From the NCBI GenBank assembly GCA_937864265.1, contig CALMIR010000197.1:1-36664 (forward strand): a stretch of DNA of 36,664 nt, written 5' to 3'. Each line of letters begins with the position of its first letter. Within the stretch, counting starts at the first letter, position 1. Both the position numbers and the translations under genes were made by a program. The notes under the pieces are model-generated. The model saw nothing but the letters and a program-made list of their open reading frames with translations. It did not search any database and was not told the origin of the DNA. Positions 1-7,459 of the stretch are shown here, one piece after another. The stretch is from an uncultured Saprospirales bacterium. GTDB lineage: Bacteria > Bacteroidota > Bacteroidia > Chitinophagales > Saprospiraceae.

Positions 1-232
1 GGTTTTTTACCCGGCTGATCCCGCGAAAAACGCGGGAGAAGACGGGCTAGTTTCAAGCTAGGCTAAAGCTAGGTGTAGTTTCAAGTTTCAGGTTTCAGCT
101 TTCAGGTTGGCTATGCGGGAGGAGCGGTTTTTGACAAGCATTTCTTTGAGGATAATATAAATTTTGGGAAAACCAATATTTCTTTCCAATCAATGAAGTT
201 ATTGTAGAAAAACACGTCAAACACCTAATAAC
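1..232. other. Intergenic region with short hairpin and TTTCA repeats
   Basis: No gene is visible before the first coding region. A 6-bp GC-only stem (CCCGCG at 20-25, CGCGGG at 31-36) closes an AAAAA loop. It has no T tract, so it is not a clear terminator. TAGTTTCAAG occurs twice (48-57 and 76-85), followed by three consecutive 7-mers of the form TTTCAGN between 86 and 106. An imperfect -7-like element (AAATTTTG, 159-166, one mismatch to TANNTTTG) lies 66 bases before the first start codon and could serve it. Confidence 0.5.
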
Positions 233-2059
233 ATGAAAAAAGCAGTTCCATTTTTTTTATTTAGTTTCTTGGCTTTAGCGCTGTATTCCCAATCGGCGGC
301 TACTCGGCTGATCATTCGGGGCGACGATATGGGTTTTTCCCATGCGAGCAACGTCGCTTGCCTGGAAACCTACAAAAATGGAATGGAGACTTCAGTAGAA
401 GTGATGGTCGTAACGCCGTGGTTTCCGGAAACGGTGCAAATGCTGAAAGAAAATCCCGGGCTGGATGTTGGATTACACCTGGCCATCACCAGCGAATGGG
501 ATAACCTGAAATGGCGACCCCTGACCCATTGCCCTAGTCTGACCACCAAAGAGGGCTATTTTTTTCCCATGATCTGGCATAATCCCAACTATCCTGGATT
601 GGCCATCATGGACAACGATTGGAAATTGGAGGAGGTCGAACAGGAATTCCGTGCTCAGATTGAATTGACTTTGCAACAAATCCCCCACCTGAGCCATATA
701 TCCGGGCACATGGGCTGTATGAATTTCGACCCTCGCGTTTCCGAAATGGTGCGCCGCCTGGCTGCCGAATACCAACTGGCGGATGTCAGTACCAACCCAG
801 TTGCTGATTATGGGATCAGCTATGTCACCTACGATGGCCCCAAGAAAACCTACGAAGAAAAAGAGGCTAGCTTTATCCGCATGTTGGACAAGCTGGAGTC
901 TGGAAAAACCTATCTTTTTTTAGACCATCCTGCCTTGGATAATACAGAAATGCAAGCTGTTCACCACATTGGCTACGAAGATGTGGCAATGGATCGCCAA
1001 GGGGTGACCGATTTGTTTGTCAGCGAAAAAGTCAAAGCGGCTATCCGCGAGAAAGGCATCGAATTGGTGAGCTACAACGAGGTGACAAAAGCCTTGCCCC
1101 GAAGTACGCCCGAAGCTGAAGGCATGACCTCTGAGTCCATCGACCAGTACTTGAAAGCGGTCAAAGAGAGCGGCCAGGAATTGCACAGCCTGATGGTTTT
1201 ACGGCATGGCAAAGTCATTGCCGAGCATTGGCTGGGGGATCATGCACCCGATAAAAACCATGTCATGCATTCGGTGAGCAAAACCTTCACCGCTACGGCC
1301 ATCGGTTTTGCGGTAGCGGAAGGCCGCTTGAAAGTTTCGGATAAGGTCATCTCTTTTTTCCCCGAGTACTTGCTAGAAGAAGTCTCTCCTTACCTGGCCG
1401 AATTGGATATCCGCCATTTGTTGACCATGACCGTTGGCCACCACACCGACCCGACCAGTAGTGTTCGCAACCAAGATAATAGTTGGGAGCAATTGTTTCT
1501 AGCTACTCCCATCGAGCACCAGCCCGGCACCAAATTTGTCTATAACAGCCTAGCGAGTTATATGCTGGCCGCCATCGTCCAGAGAGTGAGCGGAGAGAAA
1601 CTGTTGGACTATTTGTATCCCCGCTTGTTGCGCCCGCTGGGTATTGTCGGAGCAGAGTGGACTAGCAGCCCTTCTGGTGTCAACTCCGGCGGCTGGGGCT
1701 TGTACATCAAAACGGAGGACATGGCCAAAATGGGGCAATTCCTACTGCAAAAAGGGCGCTGGCAGGATCGCCAGTTGTTGCCAGAAGCATGGTTTGATGA
1801 AGCGACGGCGGCTTTTAGTACCCAACCTCCCGTTTGGATAACGCCCGAAATGGATGTCAAGTCCAGCGACTGGGTGCAGGGCTATGGGTACCAACTCTGG
1901 CGCTGTCGTCACAATGCTTTTCGTGCGGATGGCGCTGAAGGTCAATTCATCATCGTCTTGCCCGATCAAGATGCGGTTATTGTCACTACGGCTAAAATCA
2001 CCAAGATGCAGGAGGAGATCAACTTGATTTGGGCGCATTTGTTGGGGGGGATGGAGTAG
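233..2059 (+). CDS. Secreted ChbG/YdjC-like deacetylase fused to class C beta-lactamase-type serine hydrolase
   Basis: A two-domain protein of 608 residues. Residues 1-22 form a signal peptide (two Lys, then a hydrophobic run ending in YSQSA). Residues 24-285 resemble the YdjC/ChbG carbohydrate deacetylase family. They show RGDDMG (Asp31/Asp32), GLHL (His82) and SGHMG (His159), the positions expected for the metal site and catalytic Asp. Residues 290-608 are a class C beta-lactamase/penicillin-binding-type serine hydrolase, with SVSK (Ser347 nucleophile, Lys350), YNS (Tyr437-Asn438) and GAEGQ near residue 569 in place of KTG. The join falls at PRSTPEAEG, a typical N-terminal start of such hydrolases. 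Both domains keep their key residues, so a bifunctional periplasmic or extracellular enzyme is inferred. Likely substrates are acetylated sugars or ester/amide derivatives of glycans, but neither is demonstrated. An esterase is as likely as a beta-lactamase. Confidence 0.85.
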   Translation: MKKAVPFFLFSFLALALYSQSAATRLIIRGDDMGFSHASNVACLETYKNGMETSVEVMVVTPWFPETVQMLKENPGLDVGLHLAITSEWDNLKWRPLTHCPSLTTKEGYFFPMIWHNPNYPGLAIMDNDWKLEEVEQEFRAQIELTLQQIPHLSHISGHMGCMNFDPRVSEMVRRLAAEYQLADVSTNPVADYGISYVTYDGPKKTYEEKEASFIRMLDKLESGKTYLFLDHPALDNTEMQAVHHIGYEDVAMDRQGVTDLFVSEKVKAAIREKGIELVSYNEVTKALPRSTPEAEGMTSESIDQYLKAVKESGQELHSLMVLRHGKVIAEHWLGDHAPDKNHVMHSVSKTFTATAIGFAVAEGRLKVSDKVISFFPEYLLEEVSPYLAELDIRHLLTMTVGHHTDPTSSVRNQDNSWEQLFLATPIEHQPGTKFVYNSLASYMLAAIVQRVSGEKLLDYLYPRLLRPLGIVGAEWTSSPSGVNSGGWGLYIKTEDMAKMGQFLLQKGRWQDRQLLPEAWFDEATAAFSTQPPVWITPEMDVKSSDWVQGYGYQLWRCRHNAFRADGAEGQFIIVLPDQDAVIVTTAKITKMQEEINLIWAHLLGGME

Positions 2060-2063
2060 GTTG

Positions 2064-2114
2064 GGTGAGGGTGAGGGTGAGGTTGAGGGTGAGAGTGAGG
2101 GTGAGGGTGAGAGT
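2064..2114. repeat. GGTGAG-type hexanucleotide tandem repeat
   Basis: Directly after the stop codon of the deacetylase/serine hydrolase gene, a run of degenerate GGTGAG / GTGAGG hexamers with GTTGAG and GTGAGA variants fills about 50 bases. A shorter GGTGAGGGTG copy recurs at 2251-2260, just before the second hairpin copy. The strand is strongly purine-biased (G/A). No coding function is supported. The pattern looks like slippage-prone low-complexity DNA. Confidence 0.8.
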
Positions 2115-2124
2115 GTGTTTTGAA

Positions 2125-2395
2125 ACACTGAGAACACTCCCGTCCGACCGGTCATCCGGGCGGGAAGGGTGTTAGGCACTAAGAAGTTGTAAGCAGAGAG
2201 GATGGGCATGGACTTTATTTCGGAATCGTACATCGGAAATCAAGAAATTGGGTGAGGGTGTGTATCAACACTGAGATCACTCCCGTCCGACCGGGTATCC
2301 GGGCGGGAAGAAAGTCCCGTCCGACCGGATCGTTCCGCGTGGACGTAGTCTATTCGGACAGGCCGGGCGGGAAGGCACTAAGAAGTTGTAGGTAG
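2125..2395. repeat. Duplicated GC-rich hairpin elements in the 2060-2500 gap
   Basis: The 441-bp gap between two plus-strand genes holds no gene but contains repeats. Each unit begins with ACACTGAGA and CACTCCCGTCCGACCGG, continues to CCGGGCGGGAAG and ends with GGCACTAAGAAGTTGTA. Copy A spans about 2125-2192 and copy B about 2268-2392. An 8-base arm TCCCGTCC pairs with GGGCGGGA (one G-T wobble) at 2138-2145/2158-2165, 2281-2288/2301-2308 and 2315-2322/2365-2372. Copy B thus holds two stems, the second with a long loop. The rest of the gap (2396-2500) shows nothing recognisable. This may be a small non-autonomous mobile or REP-like element. Terminator function is doubtful because no T tract follows. 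Confidence 0.7.
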
Positions 2396-2500
2396 TTGAA
2401 AACTGTGTGAAGTTGAGCGTAAGGGGGGCATCTCCGTCCGATACCACAATAACGCGAGAGAAGGTAATCCAACATTAATAATCCAACAGCAACAATTGAT

Positions 2501-3895
2501 ATGTCTCTTCAGGATGAAATGTTTCAGCAGTTGTGGCAAAGCAAAGCGCTCTTTGACTTAGCGCAGCAATATGCTTACGAATACGCAGATTCGATTTTTG
2601 AACGGCCTGTTTTTCCAAGCGAGGAAGCTTTGCAAGGCCTGCAATATTTTGATGAGAAGATGCCCACACAAAACGGCGATGCCCTTGCAATCATCAAACA
2701 ACTCCACCAGTATGGCTCACCAGCAACGTTGGCGCAGATTGGCGGGCGTTATTTTGGTTTTGTCAATGGAAGCATTATTCCAACGGCGTTGGCCGCTAAA
2801 TGGCTATCGGCATTTTGGGATCAGAATACGGCATTGGAGGTTATGTCGCCCATTTCGGCCAAATTGGAGCAAGTTGTAGAGCAGTGGCTGCAGGAATTGT
2901 TTGATTTGCCGACAGGCACTGCGGCTGGCTATGTGACCGGCTCTTCGGCAGCCATTTATTGCGGACTGGCTGCTGCCCGCTGGCGCATTTTGCAAAACAT
3001 GGGCTGGGATCTCAACGAAGCAGGTTTGAATGGTGCCCCAAAAATTAGGGTCATTACCGGGCGGCAGGCCCATTCCACCGTGATCAAGGCCATTAGTTTG
3101 CTGGGGTTGGGAAAAGCCAACATCGAGTGGTTGGAAGTGGATGAGCAGGGGCGGGTACGGCCTGAGCGTTTGCCAGATTTTGATGAGAGCTGTTTGGTCA
3201 TCCTGCAAGCCGGAAATGTCAATTCTGGCTCCTTCGATCCTTTTGAAACCATTTGCCGAAAGGCTGAGGCCGCTGGCGCCTGGGTACATGTGGACGGCGC
3301 ATTTGGGCTTTGGGCCGGTGCTTGCCAACGTTTCAAACACTTGACAGCGGGGATGAATCTAGCTCAGTCTTGGTCAACCGATGGTCATAAAACCCTCAAT
3401 ACGCCTTACGACTGTGGCATCGTCCTTTGTGCCGACCGGGAAGCTTTGACTTCGGCCTTGCATCTATCGGGGGCTTACCTAACACCCGGCGATGGCCGCG
3501 ATGGGATGTTTTATACCCCCGACGCCAGCCGCCGTGCGCGCATCGTCGAGCTGTGGGCTACGCTTAAATACCTGGGACGCGCAGGAATAGAAGCATTGGT
3601 CGGTGGGTTGCACGATCGCGCTGTCCAATTTGCACAAGAATTACAGGTGCAAAGCTTTGAAGTACTCAACGACGTGGTTTTCAATCAGGTACTGGTGGCT
3701 TACGGGGATGAAGCCCAAACGGCAGCGCTTTTAAAAGCCGTGCAGGAAAGGCGCGAGTGCTGGTGCGGCAGTTCCCAATGGGAAGAGCGCCGGGTGATTC
3801 GCATCAGTGTCTGCTCCTGGGCAACAACCGCCGCGGACGTAAGTCGCTCGGTAGAGGCTTTTGTGCAGGGGCGGGCATCCAGTATCCAATTTTGA
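2501..3895 (+). CDS. Group II pyridoxal-phosphate-dependent decarboxylase
   Basis: 464 residues, aspartate-aminotransferase fold, of the group II decarboxylase family (aromatic amino acid, glutamate, histidine and diaminobutyrate decarboxylases). The PLP-binding lysine is Lys297 in STDGHKTLN. Asp265 in HVDGAFG should contact the pyridine nitrogen, and His191 in GRQAHST is the expected ring-stacking histidine. GSSAAIY near 147-153 fits the phosphate-binding loop. Length is normal for the family. The substrate cannot be read from the sequence: aromatic amino acids, or another amino acid, are both possible. It is cytosolic, with no signal peptide. The ATG at 2501 follows an A-rich stretch, as usual in Bacteroidota. 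Its end converges on the fucosidase gene with only 12 bases between the stops. Confidence 0.9.
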   Translation: MSLQDEMFQQLWQSKALFDLAQQYAYEYADSIFERPVFPSEEALQGLQYFDEKMPTQNGDALAIIKQLHQYGSPATLAQIGGRYFGFVNGSIIPTALAAKWLSAFWDQNTALEVMSPISAKLEQVVEQWLQELFDLPTGTAAGYVTGSSAAIYCGLAAARWRILQNMGWDLNEAGLNGAPKIRVITGRQAHSTVIKAISLLGLGKANIEWLEVDEQGRVRPERLPDFDESCLVILQAGNVNSGSFDPFETICRKAEAAGAWVHVDGAFGLWAGACQRFKHLTAGMNLAQSWSTDGHKTLNTPYDCGIVLCADREALTSALHLSGAYLTPGDGRDGMFYTPDASRRARIVELWATLKYLGRAGIEALVGGLHDRAVQFAQELQVQSFEVLNDVVFNQVLVAYGDEAQTAALLKAVQERRECWCGSSQWEERRVIRISVCSWATTAADVSRSVEAFVQGRASSIQF

Positions 3896-3907
3896 TCAAA
3901 CCTACAG

Positions 3908-6900
3908 CTATTTCACCTCAATTTCGTCCACAAACAACCAGGCATCCCCGCCAGCGCCGCCATGCCAATCCGGGCAAATGCCGATGTTTTGGGCTGTCAG
4001 ACGGATAAATCGGGCCTGGCTGGGCTTTTCAAAAGAAAAAGCCAAGATGTCGTTTCCATCATCTGCCTGAGCAGTTGGCCCATTTTGCCGTCCGATGCTT
4101 GTAAAATGTTCTCCATCTTCCGATATAGCCACTTCTACCCATAGCGGGGCAAATATCCAGGCACCGATATCCCTTAAAAAAGTAGCTTCTACCCGCTGAA
4201 ATTCTTGTACCTTCCCCAAATCAATGGTAGCAACAAGGTCTTTGCCCGAAAAGCCCTGCCAAAGGCCATCTGAAAAACGCTTGGAACCTTTTCTGCCATC
4301 GATCAAGCCCAGCATACCGCCACCATTGTATTTTTCTGCAAAAGGATATTGAAGTTCAATTTTATGAAAACGCGATTGTTGCAAATGCAGCAGGGCTATT
4401 GGACTGCTGACCATATTTTTATGAAAAGCGATGGCTTTCAACATAGTAGTTTGGTTGATTGCTATGGGTTGCTGATAGCGCGTTGATTGTTGGGTAGGTG
4501 TAGAGCCATCAGTTGTATAAAACAGCGCTGAATCAGGCGTGTCACTACTCAATGTCACTGTGGTTTTATCTGAAAAAATGCCTTGCACTTCTACTTTTTT
4601 ACCTTCTATAGCAAATTGAGGTACCATTGCTACATCGGGGTAGTCGGCTTGCATTTTAAATACCCAGGCGTACTGGCAGGGGCGGTTTTGTTCTGCTTGT
4701 AGAAAAGCAGGTATTTCAATGCTCAATCCATCCACCGGGTCGTATTGCCAAGCCAAAGGCTGCGCTACACCTAGCATTTGAATGATGGAGTTTGCCTTAG
4801 GGCGCACATATTTTATTTGTAGCGTTTTGCCCGGCCATTCCAGGCAGGAAGCATAGACAAAGCCTGCGGCATCGGTCGTATATCGGATATTTTCTCCTTC
4901 TTTGTACTGCGGCCACATTTGGCTGTTGTGAACAACCGGGGCATTGACACGCATCCACTCGCCCATCCCCGCCAGGCGTTCTACGCTGGCAGCAGGAATG
5001 AGTCCCTCAGGTGTAGGGCCGACATTAAGCAGGTAATTGCCGCCCTTAGCGGCAATGTCTATCAAGTTATGGATGAGGTCTTTGGTAGATTTCCAATTGT
5101 GGTCGTTGCGCTTAAAGCCCCAGGAGTCGTTCATGGTCATGCAGGATTCCCAGTCCAATTCCGCAGTACCATAATCGAGAATTTCCTGCTCTGGTGTGCC
5201 AAAATCGCCGACATCATCGCCTTCTTTGTTCATGCCTTGCATGCCCTGCCTTCCTTTTCCTACCCGATTGTTGATGATGATGTCGGGCTTTAGGCTGCGT
5301 ACGTATTGATAGAGGTCTTTGCCTTGTTCTTCTGTCCATTCGTTTATCCATTCCCCGTCAAACCACATCACATGCGGATTATACCTTTCGACCAGTTCTT
5401 TTAGTTGCGGCTTGAGGTAGTTTTCGCGATAAGCGGCAAAGTCAGGTCCTGCCGGATTGGGGTTGCCAAAATCTTTGCCCTGCGCATCGGGGTGGTGCCA
5501 GTCCATGATGGAATGGTAAAAGCAAAAGCGGATACCCGCATCCTCGCAAGCATCGCGCAACTCTTTGAGTATATCCCGCTTAAAGGGGGAGGCGTCCATC
5601 ACGTCGTAGTCGCTTATCTGAGAGTCCCAGAGGCAAAAGCCATCGTGGTGTTTAGAGGTAATGACCAGGTATTTCATGCCGGCATCTTTGGCGATGCTGA
5701 CCCATTCCGCAGCATTGAAATCAAGCGGGTTGAACTGTTGGGTATAAGGCTCGTAATCGGGCACGGGTATTTGCCCGGAAAACATGATCCATTCACCAGC
5801 GCCGCTTACTTCCTTGCCTTGATGTATTCCGCCAGGTACGGCATAAGCGCCCCAATGGATGAATAGACCAAAGCCCGCATCGCGCCACCAGGCCATGCGT
5901 TCCTCAAATTCCACTTCCGACTCCAACAAATAATTATCGTGAGGGCGCTGGTAAAGCGCAAGGCTTTTTAAGGCTGGGCTGGCCATGCCTGTTAAGGTGA
6001 CCTTCAGCCTTTGGCATTGTGTTTCAGGAAGCCGCACCAATAGGCGACTGCCCACCGTCGTGCCCCATCCGATCGAGCGCCAAGTATTATCTACCCAGGC
6101 TTCAACTAGCACTTGCTCGATGCGCTGCCCCAGCGGTAGGTATTCTCTCAATTCCAGTACGTTAAAGGTTATGGGGTTTTCCAGGTTGATTTCCAGGGCG
6201 GCTTTCTGAGCTTCCATTTCGGCTGCCCAGTAATTGTCGGGATTGTCATCGATCAAATTACCCGCTTTAAGTGCATTTGAAAACTCAGAAGAGGCGTTTA
6301 TGTGGGCACCTTTGGCCAGGTTTTGCCCAAAAGTATTGTCCAGCCGCTCCCGCAATGCCTTTAGCGCGGTGATGTCGTTTTCATGTACCAGCCCCCGGCG
6401 ATCAACCGGCAGATTGAGCAGCAGATTGGCGTTGCGCCCTACGGAATTGTAATAAATCAGCTCCAGGTGCTCGGCTGATTTGACCTGCTCGTCTTCATCG
6501 GCATGATAATACCAACCTGGGCGAATGGATACATCTACTTCGGCAGGTAGCCAGTGAGTGCCGTTCTTATTCCCGGATCGCAATTCCAGGTAACGGGGCG
6601 TACCCGGATAGTAATCGTCCTTATTGAGGGTACACCAATTGGTAGGATTGGCAAAACCGCGTTCGGTGCCAACCCAGCGCACATCGGGGCCGGCATCGCT
6701 GAAAATAACGGCATTGGGTTGGTATTGGCGCACGGTTTTGATATAAGCGTCCCAGTCGTACAGTTGTTGCCCTTTGTATTCTTCGCTGACCGCGCCATCG
6801 AACCACACTTCAAATAGTTCCCCATATCCCGTGAGCAATTCTTTCAACTGGCTGACAAAGTAATCGTTGTAAGCGGGCGTGCCGTATAAGGGATTGTTGC

Positions 6901-7342
6901 GATCCCAGGGTGAAATGTAAACCCCCATTTTTAAACCATATTCCCGGCAGGCTTCGGATAATTCTTGTAGCAAATCGCCTTTCCCACCGCGCCAGGGGCT
7001 GTTTTTTACGCTGTGTTCCGTGTATTGAGAAGGCCATAAGCAAAAGCCATCGTGGTGTTTGGCGGTCAGTATGATGCCTTTCATGCCGGCTTCTTTACAT
7101 ACTTTAGCCCATTGCCTGCAATCCAGTTGGGTCGGATTAAAAATTTGCGGGCTTTCCGTGCCGTGTCCCCATTCCAAATCGGAAAAGGTGTTGATGTTAA
7201 AATGGACAAAGGCGTAATAGTCCAGTTCGTGCCAAGCCAGTTGGCGTTCGGAGGGCAAGGCACCGAATGGGTCGGGCGTTTGCGCTGTGGTAACGATTAG
7301 CGCGGATAAGGCTGTTGCGCAGATTAGCAGGTGTTTTTTCAT
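3908..7342 (-). CDS. Giant secreted protein with two GH29 alpha-L-fucosidase domains
   Basis: 1144 residues, about twice a normal GH29 enzyme. Residues 1-20 are a signal peptide. Residues about 27-335 form a first GH29 domain with KHHDGFCLW (95-103) and the nucleophile motif WFDG (Asp182). About 340-465 resemble an F5/8-type C (discoidin-like) sugar-binding domain. About 478-800 form a second GH29 domain with KHHDGFCLW (564-572) and WFDG (Asp662). The rest holds an all-beta C-terminal fucosidase module, a chitobiase-type C-terminal domain (about 908-985, TTDGSTPT) and a final discoidin-like domain (about 1000-1144). Both nucleophiles are kept, so two active sites are inferred. The first resembles GH29-B (EVWFDGA) and the second GH29-A (MWFDGEW), which would mean different fucosyl linkages. 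No T9SS tail is seen, so it is probably periplasmic or a lipid-free exported enzyme. Confidence 0.93.
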   Translation of the reverse strand: MKKHLLICATALSALIVTTAQTPDPFGALPSERQLAWHELDYYAFVHFNINTFSDLEWGHGTESPQIFNPTQLDCRQWAKVCKEAGMKGIILTAKHHDGFCLWPSQYTEHSVKNSPWRGGKGDLLQELSEACREYGLKMGVYISPWDRNNPLYGTPAYNDYFVSQLKELLTGYGELFEVWFDGAVSEEYKGQQLYDWDAYIKTVRQYQPNAVIFSDAGPDVRWVGTERGFANPTNWCTLNKDDYYPGTPRYLELRSGNKNGTHWLPAEVDVSIRPGWYYHADEDEQVKSAEHLELIYYNSVGRNANLLLNLPVDRRGLVHENDITALKALRERLDNTFGQNLAKGAHINASSEFSNALKAGNLIDDNPDNYWAAEMEAQKAALEINLENPITFNVLELREYLPLGQRIEQVLVEAWVDNTWRSIGWGTTVGSRLLVRLPETQCQRLKVTLTGMASPALKSLALYQRPHDNYLLESEVEFEERMAWWRDAGFGLFIHWGAYAVPGGIHQGKEVSGAGEWIMFSGQIPVPDYEPYTQQFNPLDFNAAEWVSIAKDAGMKYLVITSKHHDGFCLWDSQISDYDVMDASPFKRDILKELRDACEDAGIRFCFYHSIMDWHHPDAQGKDFGNPNPAGPDFAAYRENYLKPQLKELVERYNPHVMWFDGEWINEWTEEQGKDLYQYVRSLKPDIIINNRVGKGRQGMQGMNKEGDDVGDFGTPEQEILDYGTAELDWESCMTMNDSWGFKRNDHNWKSTKDLIHNLIDIAAKGGNYLLNVGPTPEGLIPAASVERLAGMGEWMRVNAPVVHNSQMWPQYKEGENIRYTTDAAGFVYASCLEWPGKTLQIKYVRPKANSIIQMLGVAQPLAWQYDPVDGLSIEIPAFLQAEQNRPCQYAWVFKMQADYPDVAMVPQFAIEGKKVEVQGIFSDKTTVTLSSDTPDSALFYTTDGSTPTQQSTRYQQPIAINQTTMLKAIAFHKNMVSSPIALLHLQQSRFHKIELQYPFAEKYNGGGMLGLIDGRKGSKRFSDGLWQGFSGKDLVATIDLGKVQEFQRVEATFLRDIGAWIFAPLWVEVAISEDGEHFTSIGRQNGPTAQADDGNDILAFSFEKPSQARFIRLTAQNIGICPDWHGGAGGDAWLFVDEIEVK

Positions 7343-7374
7343 AGGGAGTCGTTTTGTTCCAACAAATAAAACAA

Positions 7375-7404
7375 AAAAAGCGCTACCCAGTGGGCAACGC
7401 TTTT
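7375..7404 (-). terminator. Rho-independent terminator after the T9SS adhesin-like gene
   Basis: Read on the minus strand, AAAAGCG pairs with CGCTTTT around an inner CCC/GGG stem, and the transcript continues into a run of seven T. It lies 56 bases past the stop of the T9SS protein and just before the fucosidase start, so the two minus-strand genes are probably transcribed separately. Confidence 0.75.
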
Positions 7405-7459
7405 GAAATAGTATAGAATTAAATCCTGTAATTGATGGGCAACTTCTATGAGAGCACGT

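Noticed and set aside
1742-2233. Minus-strand open frame of about 163 codons rich in Ser-Pro repeats
   Set aside because: The Ser-Pro repeats come from the complement of the GGTGAG hexamer run, and the rest overlaps the conserved serine hydrolase gene. No family features or promoter.
2064-2395. Possible CRISPR array from the repeated blocks
   Set aside because: Repeat units are unequal, spacers are absent or not of uniform length, and no cas gene is near.
2804-3340. Long minus-strand open frame of about 178 codons opposite the PLP decarboxylase
   Set aside because: It overlaps the conserved decarboxylase core, including the PLP region, and shows no recognisable protein features.
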